Assembly (NCBI GenBank): GCA_019634925.1
Contig: JAHCAL010000001.1
Span: 186,001-250,000 of the forward strand
Direction: 5' to 3'
Source: Pseudomonadales bacterium
GTDB lineage: Bacteria; Pseudomonadota; Gammaproteobacteria; Pseudomonadales; Azotimanducaceae
DNA length: 64,000 nucleotides
Below, piece after piece: positions 1 to 8,797 of this stretch (within the stretch, counting starts at the first letter, position 1; every line of letters begins with the position of its first letter). A program made the position numbers and the translations under genes. Below the pieces are notes generated by a model that had not been told where the DNA came from, made no database searches, and saw only the letters and a program-made list of their open reading frames with translations.

Positions 1-2
1 TC

Positions 3-494
3 GGCGTGTGGATGGGCATTGCCGGCGCGTTCCTCGGGGGGGCCGCGGTGGTGCGGTTCGGCATCGCGCGCACGCTGGTGGTCGCCGTGGCGCTCGGGGC
101 GGCGAGCAACCTGCTCTACCTGCTGCTCGCGCTCTACCCGGGCAACGTCACGGTGTTCACGCTGGTCATCGCCGGCGAGAACGGCGCCGGCGGATTTCTC
201 GGCACGGCCGCGGTTGCGTGGCTGTCCGCGCTGGTCAACCAGCGCTACACGGCCACCCAGTACGCGCTGTTCAGTTCGCTCGTGACGCTGCCTGGCAAGC
301 TGATCGGCGGATTCTCCGGGTTCATGGTGACGGCGATGAGCTACGCCGGGTTCTTCGTCTTCACGACGCTTTCGATCCTGCCGGCACTCGCGCTCTGGTA
401 CTGGCTGCGGCGGCGCGTCGACATGGACGGCGCCGGCGGGGCCCAGGCAATCACGGCTGCCACAGATACGCGGCCGGCACCCGGTCGCCGCTGA
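3..494 (+). CDS. ampG: AmpG-family muropeptide MFS permease, C-terminal part
   Basis: The reading frame is open from the first bases, so the gene begins before the window and only its last ~163 residues are seen. It shows hydrophobic membrane segments and an AmpG-like stretch (RYTATQYALFSS) followed by GKLIGGFSG, then a basic cytoplasmic end (LRRR). AmpG proteins are inner-membrane permeases that import anhydro-muropeptides released from the cell wall so that peptidoglycan can be recycled. The last ~15 codons run over the end of the convergent ATL gene by 44 bp. The family call rests on these motifs. Another MFS subfamily is possible because the N-terminal half is missing. Confidence 0.7.
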   Translation, partial: GVWMGIAGAFLGGAAVVRFGIARTLVVAVALGAASNLLYLLLALYPGNVTVFTLVIAGENGAGGFLGTAAVAWLSALVNQRYTATQYALFSSLVTLPGKLIGGFSGFMVTAMSYAGFFVFTTLSILPALALWYWLRRRVDMDGAGGAQAITAATDTRPAPGRR

Positions 495-897
495 AGCGCA
501 CGCCTTCCGCCTCCAGTCTGGCCCGCTGCCGGACGACGGCCGCGGGGTCGCCGCGGGGCGACAGCCGGCGCGCGGCGTTGACGACCCGGTGCCAGGGCAG
601 CCGGGTCGTGTCGGGTAGTCCGGCGAGGATCCGGCCGACCAGCCGGGCGTGGTTGGGCAGCCCGGCGAGCCGCGCAACCGTCCCGTAGGTCGTGACCTGC
701 CCGCGCGGAATCAGGGCGACGACCAGCCGGATGCGGTCCTCCGGCGCGCCATCCCGCCCGTCATCGAGCCCGTCATCGAGCCCTTCATCGGGCCCTTCAT
801 CGGGCCCTTCATGGAGCAGGGCGCTGCGCCCCGGGGTTTGACGCGGGCGGCGTTTGTGCGCAGATTGTCCGGCCCCTCGCCGCGGCTTGCTCGCCAT
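451..897 (-). CDS. Alkyltransferase-like (ATL) DNA repair protein with a repeat-encoded N-terminal extension
   Basis: The last ~85 residues match the DNA-binding domain of O6-alkylguanine transferases (IPRGQVTTYGTVARLAG, then NHARLVGRIL). The active-site PCHR cysteine is replaced by tryptophan (LPWHRVV), the mark of ATL proteins. These bind O6-alkylguanine without repairing it and pass the lesion to nucleotide excision repair. The only in-frame start I can find is ATG at 897. It gives a 149-residue protein whose first ~55 residues are basic and then a DEGP/DDGL repeat made by a 12-bp tandem array. Typical ATLs are 100-110 residues, so the extension is odd. The start overlaps the divergent fxsA ATG by two bases. 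Confidence 0.75.
   Translation of the reverse strand: MASKPRRGAGQSAHKRRPRQTPGRSALLHEGPDEGPDEGLDDGLDDGRDGAPEDRIRLVVALIPRGQVTTYGTVARLAGLPNHARLVGRILAGLPDTTRLPWHRVVNAARRLSPRGDPAAVVRQRARLEAEGVRFSGDRVPAAYLWQP
758..817. repeat. 12-bp tandem repeat, five units, inside the ATL gene
   Basis: Five consecutive 12-bp units (ccgtcatcgagc twice, ccttcatcgggc twice, ccttcatggagc once) lie in the 5' part of the ATL gene. On the minus strand they encode acidic DEGP/DDGL units. The unit length is a multiple of three, so gain or loss of units keeps the frame. Confidence 0.9.
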
Positions 898-1357
898 GAT
901 CCTGTTGCTGCTGCTGTTCCTCACGCCCATCTTCGAAATGTACCTGCTGATCCGGCTGGGGGGCGAGTTCGGCGCTTGGCCGACCATCGGGGTCGTGCTG
1001 CTGACCGCCGTGGTCGGCATCGCATTGCTGCGCCGGCAGGGGCCGGCTGCCATGCAGCGCGTCGTGCAGCGCATGCAGAGCGGCGCCGCACCCGCCCAGG
1101 AACTCGCCGAAGGCGCATTGCTGGCATTGGCCGGCGTCCTGCTGCTGATTCCGGGGTTCATCACCGACGCGGTCGGCCTCGTGCTGCTGGTGCCCGCCTG
1201 CCGGCGGGCGCTGGCGCGGCGCATGCTCGCCAGGCATCGGCCGGGGAACGGTGCCTACGGTACCGGGACGATGATCATCGAAGGCGAGTTCGAGCGGCGG
1301 CCGGCCGAACCCGGGGCGTCCGGGCGCGATCCGGCGCCGTTCGACCGCCGCCCTTGA
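896..1357 (+). CDS. fxsA: FxsA family cytoplasmic membrane protein
   Basis: 153 residues. It starts with a hydrophobic segment (MILLLLLFLTPIFEMYLLI), has a second one around residues 25-45, a loop with PAQELAEGALLALAG, and a membrane segment ending IPGFITDAVGLVLL, the FxsA hallmark. In E. coli FxsA eases F-exclusion of phage T7; its cellular role is otherwise poorly known. An upstream ATG at 854 exists in the same frame, but 896 begins exactly at the conserved N-terminus. fxsA precedes groESL in many gammaproteobacteria, which supports the call. Confidence 0.88.
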   Translation: MILLLLLFLTPIFEMYLLIRLGGEFGAWPTIGVVLLTAVVGIALLRRQGPAAMQRVVQRMQSGAAPAQELAEGALLALAGVLLLIPGFITDAVGLVLLVPACRRALARRMLARHRPGNGAYGTGTMIIEGEFERRPAEPGASGRDPAPFDRRP

Positions 1358-1474
1358 AATACGCAGCCTGATCCCCAACTAGGGGGTGGTCGGGGCTGCA
1401 GAGCCGGCCCCGCCGCGGACATCCCGAAGGTCCCCTGCTGTCCACGGCCGTTGCCCGAGTGTAATGCCCGAGGG

Positions 1475-1502
1475 TTGCAACTCGCGTGGTCGTCACTATG
1501 AT
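1475..1502 (+). promoter_or_regulatory. groESL sigma70-type promoter
   Basis: TTGCAA (1475-1480), a 16-bp spacer and TATGAT (1497-1502), just upstream of the CIRCE element. I see no sigma32-type CCCCAT box here, so heat control probably relies on HrcA. The start site was inferred from the motifs only. Confidence 0.6.
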
Positions 1503-1516
1503 AGGCGGCCTTCGGA

Positions 1517-1543
1517 TTGGCACTCTCCGTCCGAGAGTGCTAA
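1517..1543 (+). promoter_or_regulatory. CIRCE element (HrcA operator) of groESL
   Basis: TTGGCACTC, nine bases, GAGTGCTAA. This differs from the CIRCE consensus (TTAGCACTC-N9-GAGTGCTAA) at one base. It sits just after the -10 box and 38 bp before groES, where bound HrcA would block transcription at normal temperature. hrcA itself is not in the window. Confidence 0.95.
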
Positions 1544-1581
1544 CGAACCCTTCAGGCCTTCAACTGGGAGAGCATCAGGTA

Positions 1582-1872
1582 ATGAAAATTCGACCCCTAC
1601 ACGATCGTGTCGTCGTGCGCCGGATGGAAGAGGAAACGAAGACCGCCGGTGGCATCGTGCTGCCTGATTCCGCGGCCGAAAAGCCGTCGCGCGGTGAAGT
1701 CCTGGCCGTCGGCCCGGGCAAAGTGCTGGATAACGGCGAGGTCCGTGCGCCTGGCGTCAAGGCCGGCGACAAGGTGATCTTCGGCCAGTATGCCGGCAGC
1801 ACCGTGAAGATCGATGGCGAAGAGCTGCTCATCCTGAGCGAATCGGAGCTCTTCGGCGTGCTGGAAGGCTAA
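1582..1872 (+). CDS. groES: Co-chaperonin GroES
   Basis: 96 residues, the normal length. It opens [14 protein letters not shown], has the mobile loop ([16 protein letters not shown]) that docks on GroEL, and ends with the conserved [16 protein letters not shown]. GroES caps the GroEL chamber and controls ATP-driven folding in the cytoplasm. A longer in-frame ORF starts at 1486, but 1582 matches the family N-terminus. groEL follows after 27 bp in one operon under the CIRCE operator. Confidence 0.98.
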   Translation: MKIRPLHDRVVVRRMEEETKTAGGIVLPDSAAEKPSRGEVLAVGPGKVLDNGEVRAPGVKAGDKVIFGQYAGSTVKIDGEELLILSESELFGVLEG

Positions 1873-1887
1873 CGGAATCAAAGGTAA

Positions 1888-3540
<1,653 letters not shown>

Positions 3541-3551
3541 CAAGCCGACGC

Positions 3552-3575
3552 GACGGCCGGTGCGAACCGGCCGTC
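3552..3575 (+). other. Inverted repeat after groEL
   Basis: GACGGCCGGT, a short GCGA loop, then ACCGGCCGTC. It is a stable 10-bp stem just after the groEL stop, without a T-run. It probably protects the mRNA 3' end or assists the terminator that follows. Confidence 0.5.
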
Positions 3576-3587
3576 AGGTGTCCCGGG

Positions 3588-3617
3588 AAACCCCGCCAGC
3601 TGGCGGGGTTTCTCTTT
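3588..3617 (+). terminator. Rho-independent terminator of groESL
   Basis: AAACCCCGCCA, a two-base loop, TGGCGGGGTTT, then TCTCTTT. A strong GC stem with a pyrimidine-rich tail, 48 bp after the groEL stop. Confidence 0.88.
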
Positions 3618-3644
3618 GTGTTGCGTGCCGGCCTTCGCTATAGT
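3616..3644 (+). promoter_or_regulatory. Possible promoter of the PuuD-like gene
   Basis: TTGTGT (3616-3621), a 17-bp spacer and TATAGT (3639-3644), overlapping the end of the groEL terminator and 34 bp before the next ATG. Inferred from motif and position only. Confidence 0.45.
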
Positions 3645-3677
3645 CGCCGACGTTCCGCTGAATAAGGGGGTGTATCC

Positions 3678-4331
3678 ATGGATCTGGCAGTCATCGACTA
3701 TCTGGCCAAGTGGGGCCATTACGTATTCGGCGTGGCCTGGATCGGGTTGCTGTACTACTTCAACCTGGTGCAGACCGAGTACTTCAAGGAAGCGGACCCG
3801 GCAGCCCGCACCGACGCGTTCGTCAAGCTGGTGCCGCGCGCGCTCTGGTGGTTCCGCTGGGCGGCGATGTTCACCTTCCTGACCGGCCTCATCATGCTGG
3901 GCATCCGGCACATGGGGCTCACGGCCGAACTGCTGGTCGGTTCGCTGCTCGGTACCCTCATGTTCCTGAACGTCTGGCTCATCATCTGGCCGAATCAGCG
4001 CGTCGTCATCGCGTCCAACGAGCAGATCAAGGGTGGCGGCGCCGCACTCCCCGAGGCCGCGGCAGCCGCGCCCAAGGCAGCACTCGCTTCGCGTACCAAT
4101 ACGCTCTTCTCGATCCCGATGCTGTTCCTGATGGGCTCGACCGCGCACCTGCCGGGTGCCGCGGCGCTGTCCGCCAAGACGGTGCCATTCCTGGTCGCGG
4201 TGGTGATCGTCCTGGCGCTGGAAGCGAATGCGATCTGGGGCAAGCAGGGCGTACTCACCACGATTCGCGGCGTCATCCTGTCCGGCCTAGCGCTGACCGT
4301 GGTGCTCGTCGGGATCCTGCGCCTCCTCTGA
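3678..4331 (+). CDS. Membrane protein like the N-terminal domain of urate hydroxylase PuuD
   Basis: 217 residues with about five membrane segments. It begins with the PuuD/urate-oxidase-N pattern (AKWGHYVFGVAWIGLLYYFN) and has aromatic-rich turns (ALWWFRWAAMFTFLTG) and NVWLIIWPNQ. Full PuuD proteins carry a C-terminal cytochrome c domain; this one has no CxxCH motif, so it is a membrane-domain-only homologue. Its substrate is unknown, and such proteins are often mislabelled in databases. It stands alone between the groESL terminator and a GC-rich terminator-like repeat. I am fairly sure of the family, not of any enzymatic role. Confidence 0.55.
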   Translation: MDLAVIDYLAKWGHYVFGVAWIGLLYYFNLVQTEYFKEADPAARTDAFVKLVPRALWWFRWAAMFTFLTGLIMLGIRHMGLTAELLVGSLLGTLMFLNVWLIIWPNQRVVIASNEQIKGGGAALPEAAAAAPKAALASRTNTLFSIPMLFLMGSTAHLPGAAALSAKTVPFLVAVVIVLALEANAIWGKQGVLTTIRGVILSGLALTVVLVGILRLL

Positions 4332-4353
4332 TCGGCGCCGCGCGCGCCGTAGC

Positions 4354-4406
4354 CCGCGCGGGCCGTCCGGGCCCGCGCTGCGCCCGCGCTGCGCCCGCGC
4401 TTTTTC
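4354..4406 (+). terminator. GC-rich hairpin with 11-bp direct repeats and a T-run
   Basis: GCGCGGGCC/GGGCCCGCGC can pair, followed by nearly three copies of gcccgcgctgc (4371-4402) and TTTTTC. It lies 20-75 bp after the PuuD-like gene and could end its transcript. The tandem copies make the exact stem uncertain. Confidence 0.5.
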
Positions 4407-4418
4407 TTGCCGCGTCGC

Positions 4419-4424
4419 TATAAT
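4419..4424 (+). promoter_or_regulatory. TATAAT -10 box upstream of the coiled-coil protein
   Basis: A perfect TATAAT 78 bp before the ATG at 4502, in the context gtcgctataatgcgcg. No good -35 is visible at 16-18 bp, so strength is unclear. Confidence 0.4.
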
Positions 4425-4501
4425 GCGCGCCGTCTGCCGGGCGGCGGGCGCCTGTGCGCCTGGGCGCCGCCCGATCGGGCGTGTGAGCAGGAGACGTCAC
4501 C

Positions 4502-5245
4502 ATGGCCGAGCAAACACCCAGACCTTCCATTTCTGCGAACCCGGATGAAGCGGCCGGCCGGCGTCGACCCGCAGGCGGGCGCAAGGGGCGCAGTACCGAG
4601 GGCGAAACCGCCAACGGGCCGGGCAGGGGTCCTGGGTTCGTCCTGGTCGCATTGGCGCTGATCGGGGTCGCGGTCGCCGGCGGGTTCATCTATCTGCAGC
4701 AACAGGCGCTGGTCCAGGCGGGGGTCGACCTCGAAGCCGCGCGGCAGCGCATTCTCGCGCTGGAAGAACGGCTCAACATGACCGACGAGGCGCTGAGCGA
4801 GACCGGTCAGAAATCGAGCGAACAGATCAGTTTCTGGGAGTCGGAGATCCGCAAGCTCTGGGCGGTCGTCAACGAGCGCAACATGAACCTGATCAAGGAG
4901 AACGCCGCCGCCGTCGACAAGGTCGGCAAGTCGGCCGCCTCGCTCGAGGCCGCGGTACGCGAGATGCGGGCGACCCTCGGGCGCCACGAGAGTGCGTTCG
5001 CCCGGCAGGAGCAGATGGTCGACCAGATCACCAATCTCGACGTGCAGATGCAGCAGGTGCAGCGCGCGGTGCGCGACGTGGTGGACCGGGCGAACGCGGC
5101 GCAGCAGAGCGTCGCCGGACTCAATGCCGGGCTCACGCGGCGGGTCACCGAGACCGAGGAGGCGATCAAGGCATTCGACGCCTATCGCCTGCAGACCAAC
5201 GCGCGGATCGTGGACCTGGAACGGCGGCTCGCGGCAGCGCCGTAG
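4502..5245 (+). CDS. Single-pass inner-membrane coiled-coil protein, function unknown
   Basis: 247 residues. A basic, Gly/Pro-rich cytoplasmic tail (about 1-45) is followed by one membrane helix (GFVLVALALIGVAVAGGFIYL, about 44-65). A long heptad-rich periplasmic region follows (about 70-245: repeated LEERL, LEAAVREM, VQRAVRDVVD and LERRL). A good SD (gcaggaga) precedes the ATG. The topology resembles proteins that link the inner membrane to envelope or division complexes. No specific family is recognised. It converges on the gspB-gspA operon and ends 6 bp before a 72-bp palindrome. Confidence 0.8.
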   Translation: MAEQTPRPSISANPDEAAGRRRPAGGRKGRSTEGETANGPGRGPGFVLVALALIGVAVAGGFIYLQQQALVQAGVDLEAARQRILALEERLNMTDEALSETGQKSSEQISFWESEIRKLWAVVNERNMNLIKENAAAVDKVGKSAASLEAAVREMRATLGRHESAFARQEQMVDQITNLDVQMQQVQRAVRDVVDRANAAQQSVAGLNAGLTRRVTETEEAIKAFDAYRLQTNARIVDLERRLAAAP

Positions 5246-5251
5246 CGACGA

Positions 5252-5323
5252 ATGGGGTCGGAGTAAAATCTCCCCGATCCGCCCCGCGCGGGGCGGATCG
5301 GGGAGATTTTACTCCGACCCCAT
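5252..5323. repeat. Perfect 72-bp palindrome (REP-like element)
   Basis: Positions 5252-5287 are the exact reverse complement of 5288-5323, with no loop bases and no mismatch. The outer arms read ATGGGGTCGGAGTAAAAT, a motif that looks like dispersed proteobacterial repeats associated with REP-type (RAYT) transposases. It fills the gap between two convergent genes, so as RNA it forms a long hairpin for both transcripts. Its last bases lie 5 bp from the gspB stop. I see no second copy in this window. Confidence 0.9.
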
Positions 5324-5327
5324 CACA

Positions 5328-5912
5328 TCACCAGTCGGTGAACACCGGTACTTCGACCAGGTAGTTCTCGAACTCCAGCACGACGCCGTCTTCGGTGATC
5401 TCCCGGATCAGCATGTCGCGGACCCGGTCGCCTTCCTGCAGACGCTCGCCGTTGGCGACGATGGCGCGCAGCGTCGGATCCTCGGCATAGATGTGGGTCG
5501 AGAAAGCGATGCCGGGAAACCGGTTGCGCACGCCGGCGGGCAGTGATCCGAGCGGCAGCCGTTCGACGATCACGCGCATGGGCTGTGCGGGCGCAGGTTC
5601 GGGAACGGGCTCGGGGATCGCGGCAACCGGCTCGACGACGGCCGGGTCCGCAGGTGCCGCCGCGGCTGCCGCCACGGGGCCGGGCGGCGCCGTTTCACCG
5701 GCATGCACTGTCTCGGCGGGTGCTCCCGTGCCGTCGCTGCGCGCGATGAAGATCCACGCAAATACCCCGGCGTTCAGGAGCAGGGCGCAAGTCAGCACGA
5801 TCGGCCACAACCGCGTGCGCTGGCGCCGGCCCGCGTGCATCAGCATGACTGCCGCAGGATCCTGCTCGCGTTCCGCCTGCTGTCTGCGCAGTGCTTCCAG
5901 TACCAGTGACAT
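5328..5912 (-). CDS. gspB: GspB-like general secretion pathway protein
   Basis: 194 residues. It starts MSLVLEALRRQQAER, the usual GspB opening. One membrane helix follows (LWPIVLTCALLLNAGVFAWIF, about 35-57), then a Pro/Ala-rich periplasmic linker. The C-terminal domain (about 115-190) has the VRNRFPGIAFSTHIY and FENYLVEVP patterns of the T2SSB family. GspB works with GspA to place the GspD secretin through the peptidoglycan. gspA is directly upstream with a one-base gap. No other gsp gene is in the window. Confidence 0.8.
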   Translation of the reverse strand: MSLVLEALRRQQAEREQDPAAVMLMHAGRRQRTRLWPIVLTCALLLNAGVFAWIFIARSDGTGAPAETVHAGETAPPGPVAAAAAAPADPAVVEPVAAIPEPVPEPAPAQPMRVIVERLPLGSLPAGVRNRFPGIAFSTHIYAEDPTLRAIVANGERLQEGDRVRDMLIREITEDGVVLEFENYLVEVPVFTDW

Positions 5913-5913
5913 G

Positions 5914-7773
5914 TCATCGGTCGTCCAGTGTGGGTTGCGGGCCGCCCAGCCGCTGGCCGAGCCGGATCCAGGTCTGCGGCCCCACGATGCCGTCGGGCAC
6001 GATGGCTTCACTCGTCTGGAAGCGCAGTACGGCATCGTGCAGGCCGTCGTCGAAGACGTCGGGCTCGGCAGCCGTGCTTGCGAATCCGAGTTTGCCGAGC
6101 TGCTCCCTCAACCAGCGCACGGTGGGATGGCGGTCGCCGTCCTTGAGCGTCCCCCGGTATCCCGGCGGGGTCTGCCAGATCAGCACGTAGGCGCCGAACC
6201 AGCTTTCTTCCAGATCGCGGATCGCGAAGCGCTGCTCGGTGCCGGCGACACGCAGCGTCACGCTGTCCGCGGTCATGGCGGTCAGGGCGCCATAGAACGG
6301 CTTCGATTCGTCCCACAGTTCGAGCACGGCCGGTACGTTGAACCGGCGCAGGTCGCCCCATGTTCCGGTGCCGCCGAAGCACTGCAGGCCGGCGGCCGGC
6401 GCGAAATCGCAGGGGATCGTGCCCGGCGCAGCGTCTGCGTAATCGGCGCCCCATTCGGCGAAAGCGTCCTGGTAGGCGATGCGCTGCGTCTCGTAGGTGC
6501 CGAGCGCCGGACTCTTCAGTACCGACGTGAGCGCAGCGGTGTCCGCCGCGGGAGTTGCGTGGATCGTATCGGTCACCGGCGCCTGGGCTGTCGCCTCGGG
6601 CGCCATCGGCTCGGGCGCCGGCGGCTGGGGCGCCATCGGCTGGGGCGAAATCGATTGGGGCTCCATCGATTCCGGGATAGGCGCCCGTTCGAGGTCCGCC
6701 ACCACGGGCGCCGCTTCGACTGGTCCGGCCTGTGCTTCCGGATCGTCCGCTGGGGTCAGCTCATCCCCTGGGGTCAGGTCGGCTGCCGCCGATTCAACGG
6801 AGGCGTCGGGCTCGCCGGATGTCACGTCGGTGTCCGTGACCTGTTGGGGCGGGGACCAGGTCGCAACGAATCGCGCCAGTCCTGGCACCAGCAACCACGC
6901 CGCCACGGCGCCGGCAGCGAGCGCCACCGCGATGCCGGGGCGCAGCCAGCGGCGCGCGTTGCCGCCGGCCCCGAGCACCTCGCCCGCGGCGCGTCCGATC
7001 ATCGACCAGGTGACGCGGGTACGGCCCTCCGCATAGGCGCCGAGCATGGCGCGGTCGGCCACCAGGTTGATGACGCGCGGAATACCTTGGGAAATCCGGT
7101 GCAGGCGCCGGAGCGCCGGGCGCGTGAAGATGCCCGCATGCCCGCCGGCGCGCTGCAGGCGGTGCGCCACGTAGCCATAGGTGTCCTCGCGCGAGAGGCC
7201 GCGCAGGTGGTAACGCGCGGTGATGCGTTGCCCGAGCTGCCGTAGTTCCTTGCGCGCGAGCAGTTCGAGCAGCTCCGGCTGGCCGAGCAGGATGATGCGC
7301 AGGAGCTTGCGCTTGTCGGTCTCGAGATTGGTGAGCAGACGGATCTGCTCGAGCACGGTCGGCGCGAGGTTCTGCGCTTCGTCGATGATCACCACCGTGC
7401 TGCGTCCGCTCGCATGGGTCTCGAGCAGGTGCTGGTTGAGCGCATCGGTGAACTGCTTGATGGAGGAGCGATCGCTCTCCGAGTAGTCGATGCCGAGCTC
7501 GTCGCACAGCGTCTCGAGCAGCTCGCGGACCGTGAGCCGCGGGTTCAGGATGAAGGCGACCTCGAGGTCGGGCGGCATCTGCTTCAGCAGGTTGCGCAAC
7601 AGGGTGGTCTTGCCGGTCCCGACCTCGCCGGTGATCAGCACGAACCCACCCTGGTTCAAACCGTAGGTGAGGTGGGCAAGCGCTTCGCGATGCCCGTTGC
7701 TCAGATACAGGAACTCGGGATCCGGCGCGATCGAGAAGGGCGCCTGGCGCAGCTGGAAGTGCGCTTCGTACAT
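5914..7773 (-). CDS. gspA: ExeA/GspA-type ATPase with C-terminal peptidoglycan-binding domain
   Basis: 619 residues. The AAA domain opens YEAHFQLRQAPFSIAPDPEF, with Walker A GEVGTGKT at 49-56 and Walker B IIDEAQ at 129-134. A membrane helix lies near 275-300. A long Pro-rich linker with repeated APQPMAP/APEP units follows. The C-terminal half resembles ExeA periplasmic regions and ends in a peptidoglycan-binding fold (DGIVGPQTWIRLGQ). GspA and GspB form an inner-membrane complex that remodels the wall for secretin assembly. The start overlaps the stop of the upstream acyltransferase (TGATG). Confidence 0.88.
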   Translation of the reverse strand: MYEAHFQLRQAPFSIAPDPEFLYLSNGHREALAHLTYGLNQGGFVLITGEVGTGKTTLLRNLLKQMPPDLEVAFILNPRLTVRELLETLCDELGIDYSESDRSSIKQFTDALNQHLLETHASGRSTVVIIDEAQNLAPTVLEQIRLLTNLETDKRKLLRIILLGQPELLELLARKELRQLGQRITARYHLRGLSREDTYGYVAHRLQRAGGHAGIFTRPALRRLHRISQGIPRVINLVADRAMLGAYAEGRTRVTWSMIGRAAGEVLGAGGNARRWLRPGIAVALAAGAVAAWLLVPGLARFVATWSPPQQVTDTDVTSGEPDASVESAAADLTPGDELTPADDPEAQAGPVEAAPVVADLERAPIPESMEPQSISPQPMAPQPPAPEPMAPEATAQAPVTDTIHATPAADTAALTSVLKSPALGTYETQRIAYQDAFAEWGADYADAAPGTIPCDFAPAAGLQCFGGTGTWGDLRRFNVPAVLELWDESKPFYGALTAMTADSVTLRVAGTEQRFAIRDLEESWFGAYVLIWQTPPGYRGTLKDGDRHPTVRWLREQLGKLGFASTAAEPDVFDDGLHDAVLRFQTSEAIVPDGIVGPQTWIRLGQRLGGPQPTLDDR

Positions 7774-8675
7774 CAGGAAGCGACGATGCGCGCGCCTGCC
7801 GGCCGGGCCGGGTCACGATCGAGGCGCGTGTCCTTTTCCCGCCACATGTCTTCCACCCAGGGCGCGAGTGCGTTGCGCGCGGTCTCAGCGTCGGTCGCGG
7901 CACGGGCCGACTCGGGCAGGGGGCGACACTGCACCAGGAAGCCGACCTCGCGGCAGCGGCCCTGCATCAGGTCCCAGAAGGTCGGCGTGCCGCCCGGATA
8001 CGTGATGGTGACGTCGAGCACGCTCTGCAGCCGGTCGGACAGCGCGTTCACCACGTAGGACATGCCGCCCAGCTTGGGATTCAGCAGGTGGCGGAAGCGG
8101 GCGTCCTGGGTCGCGTGTTTCTCCGGCGTGAACCGCGTGCCCTCGAGAAAGTTGAGCACGGTGGTGGGGTGGTCGCGAAACCCTTCGCAGGCGGCGAGCG
8201 TCGCCGCACGGTCGAGTTCCACGAGTCCCGGATTCGCCGCGATCTGGTCGCGGCTCATGCGGCGGACGTACGGAAACCCGAGCAGCCACATGGCGAGGCC
8301 GAGCAGCGGGATCCAGATCAGCTGCTGCTTGGTGAAGAACTTGATCGGCGGGATGCGACCCCAGAGCGTGGTCTGCAGGATCAGGATGTCGGCCCAGCTC
8401 TGGTGGTTGCAGACCACGAGGTACCAGCGATCCCGCGCGAGTTCCTCTTCGCCTTCGATCGTGACGTCGACCCGGGTGATGCCGAGCAGGCGGAACAGCA
8501 GGCGATTGCAGCCTACCCAGTAGTCGATGATGCCGTCCATCAACCGGTTCATGCGCTGGCGCGCCCGGCCCCGCAGGAAGACGCGCACCAGCCCCATCAG
8601 GTAAAGCGGCACGCACGCCAGCAGGGTATTGAAGATGATCAGCCCGATCGAGAAGATGCCGCGGAGCACGTTCAT
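7773..8675 (-). CDS. PlsC-family 1-acylglycerol-3-phosphate acyltransferase (YihG-like)
   Basis: 300 residues. An N-terminal membrane segment (FSIGLIIFNTLLACVPLYLMGL) precedes the acyltransferase blocks: NHQSWADI (catalytic NHxxxxD), IPPIKFFTK, and FLEGTRFTPEK. The order and spacing match PlsC/YihG enzymes, which move an acyl chain to lysophosphatidate or a related lysophospholipid at the inner membrane. It is the first gene of a three-gene minus-strand run with gspA and gspB, coupled by TGATG. No clear SD is visible before the ATG. Confidence 0.85.
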   Translation of the reverse strand: MNVLRGIFSIGLIIFNTLLACVPLYLMGLVRVFLRGRARQRMNRLMDGIIDYWVGCNRLLFRLLGITRVDVTIEGEEELARDRWYLVVCNHQSWADILILQTTLWGRIPPIKFFTKQQLIWIPLLGLAMWLLGFPYVRRMSRDQIAANPGLVELDRAATLAACEGFRDHPTTVLNFLEGTRFTPEKHATQDARFRHLLNPKLGGMSYVVNALSDRLQSVLDVTITYPGGTPTFWDLMQGRCREVGFLVQCRPLPESARAATDAETARNALAPWVEDMWREKDTRLDRDPARPAGARIVAS

Positions 8676-8797
8676 GATGCAGTACTTGGTGTGACCGCGG
8701 TGACTCTACCATTTTCGCGCGCTCCTTCGCGCCTGCGTCCGCGAGGCGTTGCTCGACCCGACCCGCCGTCGGCCGGCGCCGCCGGGGTGCCGCGCCG

